NCBI GenBank assembly: GCA_015233155.1
Contig: JADFYG010000022.1
Coordinates: forward strand, 1 to 64,000
Length of the DNA: 64,000 nt
Reading direction: 5' to 3'
From: Candidatus Rifleibacteriota bacterium
GTDB lineage: Bacteria > Muiribacteriota > Ozemobacteria > Ozemobacterales > Ozemobacteraceae
The position numbers and the translations under genes are program-made. Below the pieces are notes generated by a model. That model saw only the letters and a list, made by a program, of their open reading frames with translations. It was not told the DNA's origin and did not search any database. Positions within the stretch are counted from its first letter, which is position 1. Each line of letters opens with the position of its first letter. Positions 29,598-38,812 of this stretch are shown piece after piece.

Positions 29598-29795
29598 GAT
29601 CAGTCCTCCGATTTAATTGATGCCATGCAACCATGCGACGGATCGATTTTACAAGAGCAGGTAGTATCATAACAATGATTGCGATAATTGATTGATTGCC
29701 GAAAATTATATCATATTTTATGTAATCACTCCCCGTTCAATTATTTTCTCAAACTGCCGATAAAAATGGTGAACTCACAGTTTGGGGAGAGCTCC

Positions 29796-31019
29796 ATGAT
29801 GAACGAACGCACAAGGTATTTTCTAATCGGGACACTTGCAGCAGGCGTAATGACGGCAACATCCTTCGATCTGCGCGGTCTTGAGGCTGTTTCGGAACGT
29901 ATTACAGAGGCTCGCATGGCACCGGAACTGCGTCTCGGGGTCGATATAGGGATTCTGGATGCCTCCGATATCAGATTCGGCCTCGTGGATGTTGCTATTG
30001 TTCGTCGCGATTTTGGCCGTGTTCTCAAACAGACCCTGCAAATGCTTGGAGCTCCCGCAGGTTCTGAATTGAGCGATCTCGAGTCTACCGGCATCTTCGA
30101 ATTAGGCAACCCAAGAAAATCGATTTCCCGGAAACAGGCACTCGAGACTTTGTGTCGAGCAGTGATTCATCTCGCCGACTCCGGATTCATAAATCTTCCG
30201 GCTCCATGTGATACTGGATTCAAAGATTATGCGCCTCCGCCGAAGTATCAGGCCGCTTTAGCATTTTTGCGCAGCAAGGGCGTTGCACGGGGCTATCAGT
30301 CCGGCTACTTTGGTATTGAAAAGAACCTTACCAAACGCGAGGCTGTGTATTTATTGTACCGACTGTATGAACAGACGGCGGCGGACATGATGTCCAGAAC
30401 GAAAAAAACAGACTTTTTCTTCGTCGACATTCCCACCGATCATCCTGTAATGGCTTCGATCAAAACAGTTTACGATGCCGGCGGATTCGAAAGAATTCCA
30501 CTCAAAGCGAGCTTCGACGGAAATCGTCCACTGTTGCGTCGTGATGCGGTTCTGCTGATGAAAGGAATTCTGGCTAAGCGCGCTCATAACACGGGAGACG
30601 TAAGCATTGAGGTGCAGGATCCTTTCGAAGCTCTAAATCGCGCAGAGTTCGCGGTTTTGATCGAAGGCCTCCTTGCAAAAACAGAAAATCTGGCTTCATC
30701 AACTGAATTCACTCCCGCCACGTATGTTGATGTGGCGGCCGGTTCCCCTGAATCCAGGGCACTGGAAGCCCTCTCTAAGCGAGGAATTCAGCTGGGATAT
30801 GGCAACGGATATCTGCGGGGCGATGAATCAGTGACCTGGTTCGAAGCGGTCGGCGTGCTCGCTTCCGTCGCATCAGTTTGCGGGGATACAACAAAAGTTG
30901 ATGAATCCGGTGATCCGGCCGGCCATGATGACTTTGAAAAATACGCCGAAATGTTGCGTTCGAAGAAGGCACGAATTCGGAGCATTCTTGATCGCAACCG
31001 TGTTCACCAGCGAAAATAG
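29796..31019 (+). CDS. Exported protein with three SLH-like modules, copy 2
   Basis: Same product as 12369-13592. The ATG at 29796 follows GGGGAGAG; the frame is open further upstream but without a ribosome site. A signal-like N-terminus is followed by three SLH-like modules beginning near residues 138, 207 and 309. It likely attaches to the cell envelope. It is divergent from the SPFH gene (198-bp gap). Confidence 0.8.
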   Translation: MMNERTRYFLIGTLAAGVMTATSFDLRGLEAVSERITEARMAPELRLGVDIGILDASDIRFGLVDVAIVRRDFGRVLKQTLQMLGAPAGSELSDLESTGIFELGNPRKSISRKQALETLCRAVIHLADSGFINLPAPCDTGFKDYAPPPKYQAALAFLRSKGVARGYQSGYFGIEKNLTKREAVYLLYRLYEQTAADMMSRTKKTDFFFVDIPTDHPVMASIKTVYDAGGFERIPLKASFDGNRPLLRRDAVLLMKGILAKRAHNTGDVSIEVQDPFEALNRAEFAVLIEGLLAKTENLASSTEFTPATYVDVAAGSPESRALEALSKRGIQLGYGNGYLRGDESVTWFEAVGVLASVASVCGDTTKVDESGDPAGHDDFEKYAEMLRSKKARIRSILDRNRVHQRK

Positions 31020-31025
31020 TGCGCT

Positions 31026-31053
31026 AAAAAAAACCCACCGGTTACCCGGTGGG
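31026..31053 (-). terminator. Intrinsic terminator, copy 2
   Basis: Duplicate of 13599-13626: stem CCCACCGG/CCGGTGGG followed by eight T on the minus strand. It ends the small membrane protein gene at 31078. Confidence 0.9.
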
Positions 31054-31077
31054 TATGACGAATGAGACAGAGACCGG

Positions 31078-31659
31078 CTAAACGCCGGCCTGGCTCGTGA
31101 AGGACGTACGAACTGAGCCGCGGCAGGAATTCGTGAGAACCGGCCGCCGTAGAATCTGTGAAAGCATACTAGCGGCCTCTTTTGCCTGTTCACTGGAAAG
31201 ACTTTCAAAAAGGCGGGCACACGAAAGGTCATTGCCGCGCTGGAAATATCCCTTGACTGTCCACATGAAAGATTTAGATGTAAACAAACACTCGGCTACC
31301 TGAGAAATTTCTATTCTAATAAGCTCGTCAAAGGCATATACCGCCCTATGCCAGCAAAATATACTGGACTCCATATAATCGATGCGTGAGTGAAGCCTGC
31401 TGATAATTACACATTTGCGATAAGTAATGATCAGTATCCCTATAAAACCAAAGGCCGCCGCGAGACCTATAGATGCAAGAGTCACAACATTTAAACAACA
31501 GAAAAGGGGATTTTTTTCATATACCTGCCATAGAAGACCGGTACCCGCACACACCATTATCCCGCCTAAGGCACCATTGCTCTTGGAACTTCTGAAAGTC
31601 ACTTCAACAGGAAGATTGTCTTCTATTTTCATTCCCTTGATGAAACTAAGAACCCCCAT
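31078..31659 (-). CDS. Small membrane protein of unknown function, copy 2
   Basis: Same 193-aa product as 13651-14232: two hydrophobic segments in the first 80 residues and a soluble C-terminal region. A monocistronic unit with its own terminator and GGAGGAAAAGG upstream. I do not recognise a family. Confidence 0.6.
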   Translation of the reverse strand: MGVLSFIKGMKIEDNLPVEVTFRSSKSNGALGGIMVCAGTGLLWQVYEKNPLFCCLNVVTLASIGLAAAFGFIGILIITYRKCVIISRLHSRIDYMESSIFCWHRAVYAFDELIRIEISQVAECLFTSKSFMWTVKGYFQRGNDLSCARLFESLSSEQAKEAASMLSQILRRPVLTNSCRGSVRTSFTSQAGV

Positions 31660-31936
31660 CCCTTTTCCTCCAATGCAACTCTTTTCGACGCGTCGGATAT
31701 TAGCAGAGAGTTAACATCGGGTCAATGAAAAAAGTTATTCAAACATGCGTACAATGGGGAATCATTGTGTAAAAGTACGATTAGAGCGAATTATTTTTTA
31801 AATGTACCGACTATCGCTTTTCGTATAACGGGTTTAAGGCCTAAAAATAAATCATGAATCAGCAAAAATCCTTTTCCAGTGCCGAACCCGATATTCAGTG
31901 TACGAATGTACACAAAACATGTCTGTGAAAAAGCTT

Positions 31937-32497
31937 TCAAATCAAATTTTTGAAAATATCCAGTGAGTGATAATTTCTCCAGAGCTGTAAAACGGTCTCA
32001 CTTTCATGCACCAAAATGCCCGATTTTCGAAGAAGGGCTGTAGTCATTCCATCACCGGAAATGAGTCGACCGTCAAAGGCTCCGGAATATATTCGCCCGC
32101 GCCCGCAAGATGGACTTTTCTCTTTGAAGATTGCCATGCGCGCACCCAGTCGTTCGGCAAGAAGAAGCGTCTGTCGGGCACCTAGAATGAAAGCTGACGT
32201 CAGATCATCACCGCGCTCGCTCAGAATGCTTCCCTGGCCCGCGAAGATAGCATCGGCAGGCGCCTGAAGCTCGACGGGAGGGCGCGGAGTCGGGAGTCCT
32301 CCGAGCTGCTCGGGACATACTGGAATGAATACGAATTGTTCATTTTCCAGGACCGCCGCCGTCAATGTGTCGAATCCATTTTGCCAGACAGCTCCGGGGT
32401 TGCCATGATACGGACAACTGAGTCCGAAAAGGCATGTGCTGACCAGGATACGCAGCGGTACAGCAGATGAAGAGATCGAATAAGTTGATGGATTCAT
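31937..32497 (-). CDS. DUF523 family protein, copy 2
   Basis: Same product as 14510-15070, with conserved Cys motifs STCLFGLSCPYHG, PVCPEQLGGLP and KSPSCGRGRIY. ATG 32497 is preferred because GAGGA precedes it; the frame reaches 32551. The 277-bp gap to the small membrane protein gene (31660-31936) holds no further feature I can support. Confidence 0.85.
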   Translation of the reverse strand: MNPSTYSISSSAVPLRILVSTCLFGLSCPYHGNPGAVWQNGFDTLTAAVLENEQFVFIPVCPEQLGGLPTPRPPVELQAPADAIFAGQGSILSERGDDLTSAFILGARQTLLLAERLGARMAIFKEKSPSCGRGRIYSGAFDGRLISGDGMTTALLRKSGILVHESETVLQLWRNYHSLDIFKNLI

Positions 32498-32637
32498 GAA
32501 TGTCCTCGAAATATAAGAAAGCAAAAAGATGATTTTGCCCCTGATAACCACGGAAAGAGACCTGACAAAAAAATAGCCGCTGAGAACGCTGACATATGGG
32601 CAGGATATATCGTGCCTGAATCAAACTCTTTGGGCTG

Positions 32638-32676
32638 TTATATAAAACGAGTCCGCGAAATTGATTCGTGGACTCG
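32638..32676 (-). terminator. Intrinsic terminator of the tadBC gene, copy 2
   Basis: Duplicate of 15211-15249: a 12-bp stem followed on the minus strand by TTTTATATAA. It closes the TadZA-TadBC unit. Confidence 0.8.
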
Positions 32677-32704
32677 CAGTAATCGAAAGCGGATAACGGG
32701 ATAC

Positions 32705-34405
32705 TTATTTTATCTCCATGGGTTGTGGATTGACAACTGGCGCCTCGACCTGACCCGTCGGTGTCATTGGAGAAAAGGGCGCGGGCTGCTCAGCTCTTCG
32801 TTCAGCCGGCGGAGTCCAGGGGAGGGGCATGACAATCTGGGGTCGCGTCAAAACGACTGGTCTCGGAGAGAGTCCGGTTTGATCGAGGGTTTTCATTACA
32901 CGCAGCATTGAAGGTCCAAGGACCAGGACGAAGATGCTCGGGAAGATAAAAATTACGAGTGGAACCAGTAGTTTTACAGGCAGCTGATTGACTTTTTCCT
33001 CGGCAAGAATCATCCGCTGATATCGCATCTGTTCAGCCTGAGCACGAAGAGTCGGCCCGATTTCAGCACCGAGCCGCTGCGCCTGAATCAACGAAGAAAC
33101 GAATGCGAAAAACGATAGAACCTGCACTCGTTCCGCCATTTCCGCAAGCGCCTCTTCAAGGGTTTTCCCAAGCTTTATATCATTCAGGAACATCTGAAAC
33201 TCCAAAACGATATCTGTTGGGCGGGATTTTTCGACGATTTTCGCGATGCCACCTGTCAGATCGAGACCGGCTTCGATCGAAAGCGAAAGAAGATCGATTG
33301 TATATGGCAGTTCAAACTCAATATTCCTCTGGCGGTCACGAATACGCTGAGTCACATAGACGCGCGGAAGATGAAATCCGATGGGAGCTACAAAAATCAA
33401 CAATAACCAGCCAAAAGCACCGTACTGGAGAGGGTTGAAAAAAACAATCATCAGGAGCGAAAAAACTATGGTCGAGATGAATTTGATAGCTATGAATTCG
33501 TCAGCAGTCCAGCCTTTGGGACTGGCTGCCGCAGTAAGCAACTGATTCATGCCATCGCGATACTTGTCAATCATTGCACCGTGCATGGATGCCACAAAGC
33601 GGCCCGACGGAGCGAGAATAAGCTGGGAGAAACTCAAGGCGCCATCTTTCGAACGAGGTGTATTCTGCTTTGTCATCATGTCTTCGGTTTCCGGAAGAAT
33701 TGAGGTTGTCATGCGGTTGATAAACAAAAGACCCAGCAGCGAAGACAGAATCGACAGAATGAGAACAATCTGACCCCAGGGATTTTCAAGCATCGGAGCA
33801 ATGTACCCCGGATGCCACATAAACATACCAACAGCCATAAACAGTGGGACCGCGCCTACAAGATTTCCGGAAATGCGGGCATGAGCGGTACCTGCAATAA
33901 TCTTTCCCATGATCTTTTTGCGCTCGGAAACCGTGACGACGATCTGGCGATACAAATCCTCCAGATTTCCTCCCGTTTCCTGCTGGAAAATGGTCGCATT
34001 GACGGCCAGCTGTAGATCACGGCTTTTTACACGATTCGAAAGGTTGGTCAACGCATCGACCATCGGGACACCAAGACGACGTTCCTGAACAAGAACACGG
34101 AATTCGAGACAAATAGGAGCCGGAGTTGCAACAGCAACGAGCTCAAACGCCTGATCCAGATTCCGACCGGCTTTGAGACACGAACTGATCATGAGTAGCG
34201 CTTCAATCAGTTGATCATCAAGCGTCGATCCCGTAATGCTTGTGATATCCCGAGTGCCTTCTTCACCGGATCCCGGTGTCAGCCGGCCCTTCCTCTTCAA
34301 ACCCCTTACGTTCATTTGCTCTTCGAGTATAAGATAGATTCCAACAATTACTGCGAGTATCGCAATGATTTTTATTCCAGCCAGAACCACTTCAATATTT
34401 CCCAT
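32705..34405 (-). CDS. TadB-TadC fusion membrane platform protein, copy 2
   Basis: Same 566-aa product as 15278-16978: TadB-like half (1-~250), TadC-like half (~265-500), Pro-rich tail. In this copy it directly follows the complete TadZ-TadA gene by 18 bp, so the two fusion proteins should be made from one message in matched amounts. Together they cover the localisation ATPase, motor ATPase and both platform proteins of a Tad system. Confidence 0.88.
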   Translation of the reverse strand: MGNIEVVLAGIKIIAILAVIVGIYLILEEQMNVRGLKRKGRLTPGSGEEGTRDITSITGSTLDDQLIEALLMISSCLKAGRNLDQAFELVAVATPAPICLEFRVLVQERRLGVPMVDALTNLSNRVKSRDLQLAVNATIFQQETGGNLEDLYRQIVVTVSERKKIMGKIIAGTAHARISGNLVGAVPLFMAVGMFMWHPGYIAPMLENPWGQIVLILSILSSLLGLLFINRMTTSILPETEDMMTKQNTPRSKDGALSFSQLILAPSGRFVASMHGAMIDKYRDGMNQLLTAAASPKGWTADEFIAIKFISTIVFSLLMIVFFNPLQYGAFGWLLLIFVAPIGFHLPRVYVTQRIRDRQRNIEFELPYTIDLLSLSIEAGLDLTGGIAKIVEKSRPTDIVLEFQMFLNDIKLGKTLEEALAEMAERVQVLSFFAFVSSLIQAQRLGAEIGPTLRAQAEQMRYQRMILAEEKVNQLPVKLLVPLVIFIFPSIFVLVLGPSMLRVMKTLDQTGLSPRPVVLTRPQIVMPLPWTPPAERRAEQPAPFSPMTPTGQVEAPVVNPQPMEIK

Positions 34406-34423
34406 GACCGATTAGATACCTCC

Positions 34424-36496
34424 TCACATAGTTTCTGTAGATAATGAGAACATACGACGAACTGATTCTTCCATGGAATCCGGGATAGATGCGATAAAAG
34501 AAGGAACCGTGCCAGTCGGGAGAAGATCGCCGCAAATCCGGCCATCATCATTAACCGACTTCTTCTCATATTTATAAAGCGTTTGAGTCATTATATTAGT
34601 GTCCTCAATGCCGACGACCTCGACGACCTCGACGACTTTGCGCGTTCCATCTGAAAATCTGCTGGTTTGAATGATTATATTTATTGACGAAGCGATCTGT
34701 TCGCGGATCGCCCGCAGCGGAAGATCAACGCCTGCCATCAGAACCATGGTTTCAAGTCGGGCGATTGCATCACGCGGCGCATTCGAGTGTAAAGTCGTCA
34801 GGGAGCCATCATGCCCGGTATTCATTGCCTGAAGCATATCCAGTGCTTCTTCACTGCGGCATTCCCCGACAATTATGCGATCAGGACGCATTCGAAGCGC
34901 ATTTCTTACGAGATCCCTGATGGATACCTGATTTTTCGCTTCAGTTCCCTGTTGGCGCGCCTCGAGCCGACCGAGGTTGATCTGATTCAAACGTAATTCC
35001 GCAGAGTCTTCGATCGAAATAACACGCTCATTCGGAGCAATGAAAGCGGAAAGAACATTCAAAAGCGTCGTTTTACCAGAACTCGCCCCACCTGAAACGA
35101 TTATATTTTTGCGCATTTTCACGCACATCTTCAAAAACTCGCCCACCTGAGGTGTCAGGGTTCCGAAACGATAGATCAGATCTTCAAGTGTGACTGCCGC
35201 TCGTGAAAAGCGTCGAATCGTAAGCATCGGACCCGTCAGCGAAAGCGGCGGGATGATTGCATGAGCACGTGAGCCATCCATAAGACGGGCATCAACATAG
35301 GGGGTGCGTTCGTTCACAGTGCGTCCGACCGGGATCAGGATGCGATCGATGACCGCCCTGACATGGTCGGAATTGTTGAAGGAACGACCGCTCAGAACGA
35401 GCTTCCCGCTCTTTTCCAGGAAGATTCGACTCGGCCCGTTGACCATGATTTCGTCAACTTCCGGGTCGCGCATGAACTCTTCGAGCGGTCCAAGGCCAAG
35501 AATCTCGTCGATCAGATATTTTCGCGTTTCGGCCTTGACGTCAAGACCCGGGATAGGAGGCGGAGGAAGTCTTCCAAAAGCCGTCTCGATATATTGCTCA
35601 ACCTTTCGTTTCAGTTCGGCATCGGACAATCCAAACTTTTTTTCAAGGCTGGCCACGACTTCCAGACGCAACGATTTCTGATATTCGTGAAGCTTTTGCA
35701 ACTCCGGAGTGATAACTCCTTCAAGCTCCTGGCTCGGCTTCGGCATTGGAAATCGACGCGGCATATCGAATGCGCGTCGCGCGAGCTCTGAGAAGGGCTT
35801 TGCCAGGGAGCCGGCATCATGCCCTTCATTAGCCGGCTTATCACCCATAGGCAAAATGATTTCATTGTCGAAAAGGCACAATTCACCCTTTTCCGCGCCA
35901 GGGTCGCAGTGATTGCGAACGAAGGTCACTTTTTCACGTACTCCCGGAAGATGCTCGCATTCCCAGGCAAACTGCTGGGCAAACGCGGGAGACGGGGCCT
36001 GATTGGTGTACACATAAAATACCGCATCGGCATGATCAAGCAGTACTTGTGACATTGGCGCAAGTGAAAACGGGAGATCAACAACGATAAATATATCCTG
36101 TTTGCGCAAGGCATTGATCAAGCGCTCAAGAGGAGCTTCCGCGTCGCCATCGTGAAAATTGAACCTCGGTCGCAGGCTTTCTTTTGAACGTACGCCAGTG
36201 AATGGAATCAGATACAGCCCGTCATGCTCACTGAACATTTCGGGGAGCATCTCCGCAGTAAATTTAGACCAGTTGGACATCAAAAAGTCGAAAAAACTGC
36301 CCTTGAGCTGATCACGCTTGTTCAACGTTTCGACATGATATGACGGGGTGAACCGATTGATCTCAAGAACCGCTCCGCTGGTCCCCTTAAGCTTGCGAAA
36401 TGCTTCCGCAAATCGCCATGCTATTGAACTCTTTCCGATTCCTCCCTGGTAACTGGTGAATACAAAAACATTTGCCCGGCCATTGCCGTTTTCCAT
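34424..36496 (-). CDS. TadZ-TadA fusion: MinD-like localisation domain plus CpaF secretion ATPase
   Basis: Protein of 690 aa. Residues ~1-250 are a ParA/MinD-like domain with a deviant Walker A (SYQGGIGKSSIAWRFAEAF) and FIVVDLPFSLAPM, as in TadZ/CpaE, which places Tad machinery. Residues ~290-690 are a CpaF/TadA ATPase: YIETAFGRLPPPP, EIMVNGPSRIFLE, Walker A SGGASSGKTTLLN (~470), Walker B region [12 protein letters not shown] and [13 protein letters not shown]. TadA powers pilus assembly as a hexamer; TadZ is normally a separate protein, so this is a fusion. A GGTAGGTAA stretch precedes the ATG. It is followed 18 bp later by the TadB-TadC fusion gene. No prepilin, peptidase or secretin gene is near. 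Confidence 0.9.
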   Translation of the reverse strand: MENGNGRANVFVFTSYQGGIGKSSIAWRFAEAFRKLKGTSGAVLEINRFTPSYHVETLNKRDQLKGSFFDFLMSNWSKFTAEMLPEMFSEHDGLYLIPFTGVRSKESLRPRFNFHDGDAEAPLERLINALRKQDIFIVVDLPFSLAPMSQVLLDHADAVFYVYTNQAPSPAFAQQFAWECEHLPGVREKVTFVRNHCDPGAEKGELCLFDNEIILPMGDKPANEGHDAGSLAKPFSELARRAFDMPRRFPMPKPSQELEGVITPELQKLHEYQKSLRLEVVASLEKKFGLSDAELKRKVEQYIETAFGRLPPPPIPGLDVKAETRKYLIDEILGLGPLEEFMRDPEVDEIMVNGPSRIFLEKSGKLVLSGRSFNNSDHVRAVIDRILIPVGRTVNERTPYVDARLMDGSRAHAIIPPLSLTGPMLTIRRFSRAAVTLEDLIYRFGTLTPQVGEFLKMCVKMRKNIIVSGGASSGKTTLLNVLSAFIAPNERVISIEDSAELRLNQINLGRLEARQQGTEAKNQVSIRDLVRNALRMRPDRIIVGECRSEEALDMLQAMNTGHDGSLTTLHSNAPRDAIARLETMVLMAGVDLPLRAIREQIASSINIIIQTSRFSDGTRKVVEVVEVVGIEDTNIMTQTLYKYEKKSVNDDGRICGDLLPTGTVPSFIASIPDSMEESVRRMFSLSTETM

Positions 36497-36563
36497 GATT
36501 ACCTACCCTTCGGGAGTTCTTTGGGGCTATTCAACCACAGAGATTCATACATGTCAACATTTT

Positions 36564-36741
36564 AGACGTACATCAGGACAAACGCATTAAAAACCGGGAA
36601 TAGGCCTATAGCGCGGCTATCGACACTAGAACTATGACTATGGCAGGGCGTGACCGCCGGGCACACCGAAGCGCAAAGCGGCGCGCCCGGCGGTCGCGCC
36701 CTGCCACAGAACTTTTAATGCGTTTGCCCTGAGACGTACAT
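36564..36741. mobile_element. Family B MITE-like element (158 bp) with 10-bp flanking direct repeats
   Basis: The element at 36574-36731 begins CAGGACAAACGCATTAAAA and ends with its complement (one mismatch, TTTTAATGCGTTTGCCCTG). It encloses the GC-rich palindrome (about 36642-36711) seen at three other sites. AGACGTACAT flanks it at 36564-36573 and 36732-36741. It occupies most of the 307-bp gap between the TadZ-TadA gene and the ABC exporter. I saw nothing else in that gap beyond the promoters it must contain. Confidence 0.8.
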
Positions 36742-36803
36742 GAATGCACCGAAGAATTCGTTTTTCCTTGCGGTACGGCGAAAAACACGCTAGCATCTTC
36801 CAC

Positions 36804-37733
36804 ATGTCAACAGCCATTCTGGTCGAACATCTTTCCAAAAACTACGAAAATCGCAATGTCGTCCGCAATGTCTCTCTATCAGTCGAAGAAGGGGAGATTT
36901 TTGGTTTTCTGGGCCCGAATGGAGCCGGAAAGACGACTTCTATCCGCATGATTATCGGTGAAATATCGCGTGATACTGGTCGCATTGAAATCATGGGAAT
37001 GTCCATGCCGGAAGACCGTGAAAAAATAAAGGCAATCATGGGCGTGGTTCCGGATCACCAGAACCTGTATGACAGACTTACGGTTCGCCAGAATCTGACT
37101 CTATTCGCACGTCTTTACGGCGTTGAAGATCTTCGTGTGGAAGAACTGATCAAGCTTGTCGATCTCGTCGAACACGCCGACATCCCAACGCAGAAACTTA
37201 GTCGCGGCCTGCGTCAGCGTACACTCATCGCGCGTGCTATCCTGCACCGGCCTAAGATATTCTTTCTCGATGAGCCAACTTCAGCTCTCGATCCGCACTC
37301 GTCGCTCGGCATTCGAAATCTGATTAGAATACTGAAAGACCAGGGAACAACAGTGTTTTTAACAACCCATTACATGGAGGAAGCCAATAGTCTGTGTGAC
37401 CGACTGGCCATCCTGCACCGCGGAGAAATTACGGCTATCGATACTCCCAAGGCACTGAGACTGCGTTTTGGCCGACCATGCATTAAAGTGACACTGAAAG
37501 ATCAAATAAGTTACTCCGCACCCGGGGAGTCCAGATCAGGCGAGATCCTTGAACTGCCATTGAATGATGCGGTAGCGGCCGAGGTACTGGCCGGACATCT
37601 GCGTGCGGGCAATGTTCTTACGGTTCACTCCCAGGAAGCCACACTTGAAGAAGTTTTCCTGAGTCTGACAGGAGACTCATGGAGAAGCAGCGAAGATCAG
37701 GCCATCCAGGATGGAAAGGCTGTAAATCCATGA
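36804..37733 (+). CDS. ABC-2 type transporter, ATP-binding subunit
   Basis: ABC ATPase of 309 aa, DrrA/CcmA type. Walker A GPNGAGKTTS, Q-loop in VVPDHQNLYD, signature LSRGLRQRTLIAR, Walker B IFFLDEPTSALDP and switch His in LTTHYMEEA are all present. A ~80-residue C-terminal extension is typical of the drug/lipid exporter group. ATG 36804 is chosen because the homologous region begins there; an upstream ATG at 36744 would add residues unlike the family. Its stop overlaps the permease start (ATGA), so the two are translationally coupled. Confidence 0.93.
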   Translation: MSTAILVEHLSKNYENRNVVRNVSLSVEEGEIFGFLGPNGAGKTTSIRMIIGEISRDTGRIEIMGMSMPEDREKIKAIMGVVPDHQNLYDRLTVRQNLTLFARLYGVEDLRVEELIKLVDLVEHADIPTQKLSRGLRQRTLIARAILHRPKIFFLDEPTSALDPHSSLGIRNLIRILKDQGTTVFLTTHYMEEANSLCDRLAILHRGEITAIDTPKALRLRFGRPCIKVTLKDQISYSAPGESRSGEILELPLNDAVAAEVLAGHLRAGNVLTVHSQEATLEEVFLSLTGDSWRSSEDQAIQDGKAVNP

Positions 37734-38812
37734 GATTTCGAAATGTGTGGGCGCTTTTTCGCAAGGATCTGGCTGATGGACTCTGTAATTATCACATCAT
37801 TCTAATTGTTGTAACACCAATCCTGCTGTCGCTTCTCTTTTCGAATCTTTATACAGACAGCAAGAGCAAGACGATGATCCCCAAGATAGGTGTTATCGGA
37901 AGTGAATCGCACCCGTTGCTTGGCCGGCTTGCGTCCGAATCTTTCGGCGTACGAATGGTTTTTTTCACGGATCTCAAAGAGTTAAAACGAAAACTTCTCG
38001 AAAATGAGATCGGGTTTGGAGTTTTACTTCCCGGGAATGTCGATGGCCCCTTGAATAACGGAAAAAAGCCGAAGTTGACTTTGCTCTATCTGGAAGGTGT
38101 TTCCGAATTCGTAGTCGAGCGCATGAAAACCGCCCTCGAAATAGAAATTCGAAAGTTCTGCAAAATCGAAGAGCCCCCTCTTCCGATCGAACTCGAATTG
38201 GTTCCGGTCGGGGTGCGTATAACCGGCGATAAGGCTTTTGCGAACGATTTTTTCCCGATGCTTGTGCTCATGGCCATGGGAATGGTCGGCTTTCTCGCGA
38301 TGCCAATTTCGTTCGTCGAGGAAAAAGAGAAGCGAACTCTCGATGCAATTTTTCTCACTCCGACCACACCGAACGAGATTATCGTAGGAAAGAACCTTTT
38401 CGGTCTGCTGTTGATAATTACCACGGTAGGTATCATGGTGCTTCTGAATCATCGCGGGCAAGGCGATGTTTTCTTTTTCTGGCTTTTTGTATTGCTCGGT
38501 GCCGCACTATCGCTACTCGTAGGCTTGCTGATATCACTGTTCGCGAAAAGTCAGGCGGGTGTAAATGCCGTCGGAACGACACTCTTCATGATCTACCAGC
38601 TCGTTCCAAATCTTAGTCAGACGAGTGAACTCATGAAAACGATTTCGCCGATCGTTCCTTCGACATATATCGGTCGGGGTCTGAAAAAGGCGATGTTCAT
38701 GGATCTTGATCAGGTCAACATCACACAGGATCTTGCAACGACGGCTGTGATCGTAATGCTGGTCTATCTGGCGGTCTTTTTGTGTCTGCGTTACCGACGA
38801 AACGTATTTTAA
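37730..38812 (+). CDS. ABC-2 type transporter, permease subunit
   Basis: Membrane protein of 360 aa. An N-terminal membrane helix (IILIVVTPILLSLLFSNLY) is followed by a large ~150-residue extracytoplasmic domain. Five C-terminal membrane segments begin with FFPMLVLMAMGMVGFLAMPI, then FVEEKEKRTLDAIFLTPTTP, the classic ABC-2 coupling motif. It exports an unknown substrate with the ATPase encoded upstream. The start ATG 37730 overlaps that gene by 4 bp. Its stop overlaps by 4 bp the stop of the convergent gene. Confidence 0.92.
   Translation: MRFRNVWALFRKDLADGLCNYHIILIVVTPILLSLLFSNLYTDSKSKTMIPKIGVIGSESHPLLGRLASESFGVRMVFFTDLKELKRKLLENEIGFGVLLPGNVDGPLNNGKKPKLTLLYLEGVSEFVVERMKTALEIEIRKFCKIEEPPLPIELELVPVGVRITGDKAFANDFFPMLVLMAMGMVGFLAMPISFVEEKEKRTLDAIFLTPTTPNEIIVGKNLFGLLLIITTVGIMVLLNHRGQGDVFFFWLFVLLGAALSLLVGLLISLFAKSQAGVNAVGTTLFMIYQLVPNLSQTSELMKTISPIVPSTYIGRGLKKAMFMDLDQVNITQDLATTAVIVMLVYLAVFLCLRYRRNVF

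Larger units (their letters stand above)
25038..35073. repeat. 10,036-bp direct repeat, copy 2 (intact context)
   Basis: Copy 2 of 7611-17646. The genes crossing its edges are complete here (kinase 2 at the left, TadZ-TadA at the right), so this is the ancestral or correctly assembled location. Confidence 0.95.

Noticed and set aside
7611..35073. Simple tandem duplication with a 17,427-bp unit
   Set aside because: A tandem duplication would keep both outer flanks and create only one new joint. Here two abnormal joints (7611 and 17646) exist and both outer genes are broken.
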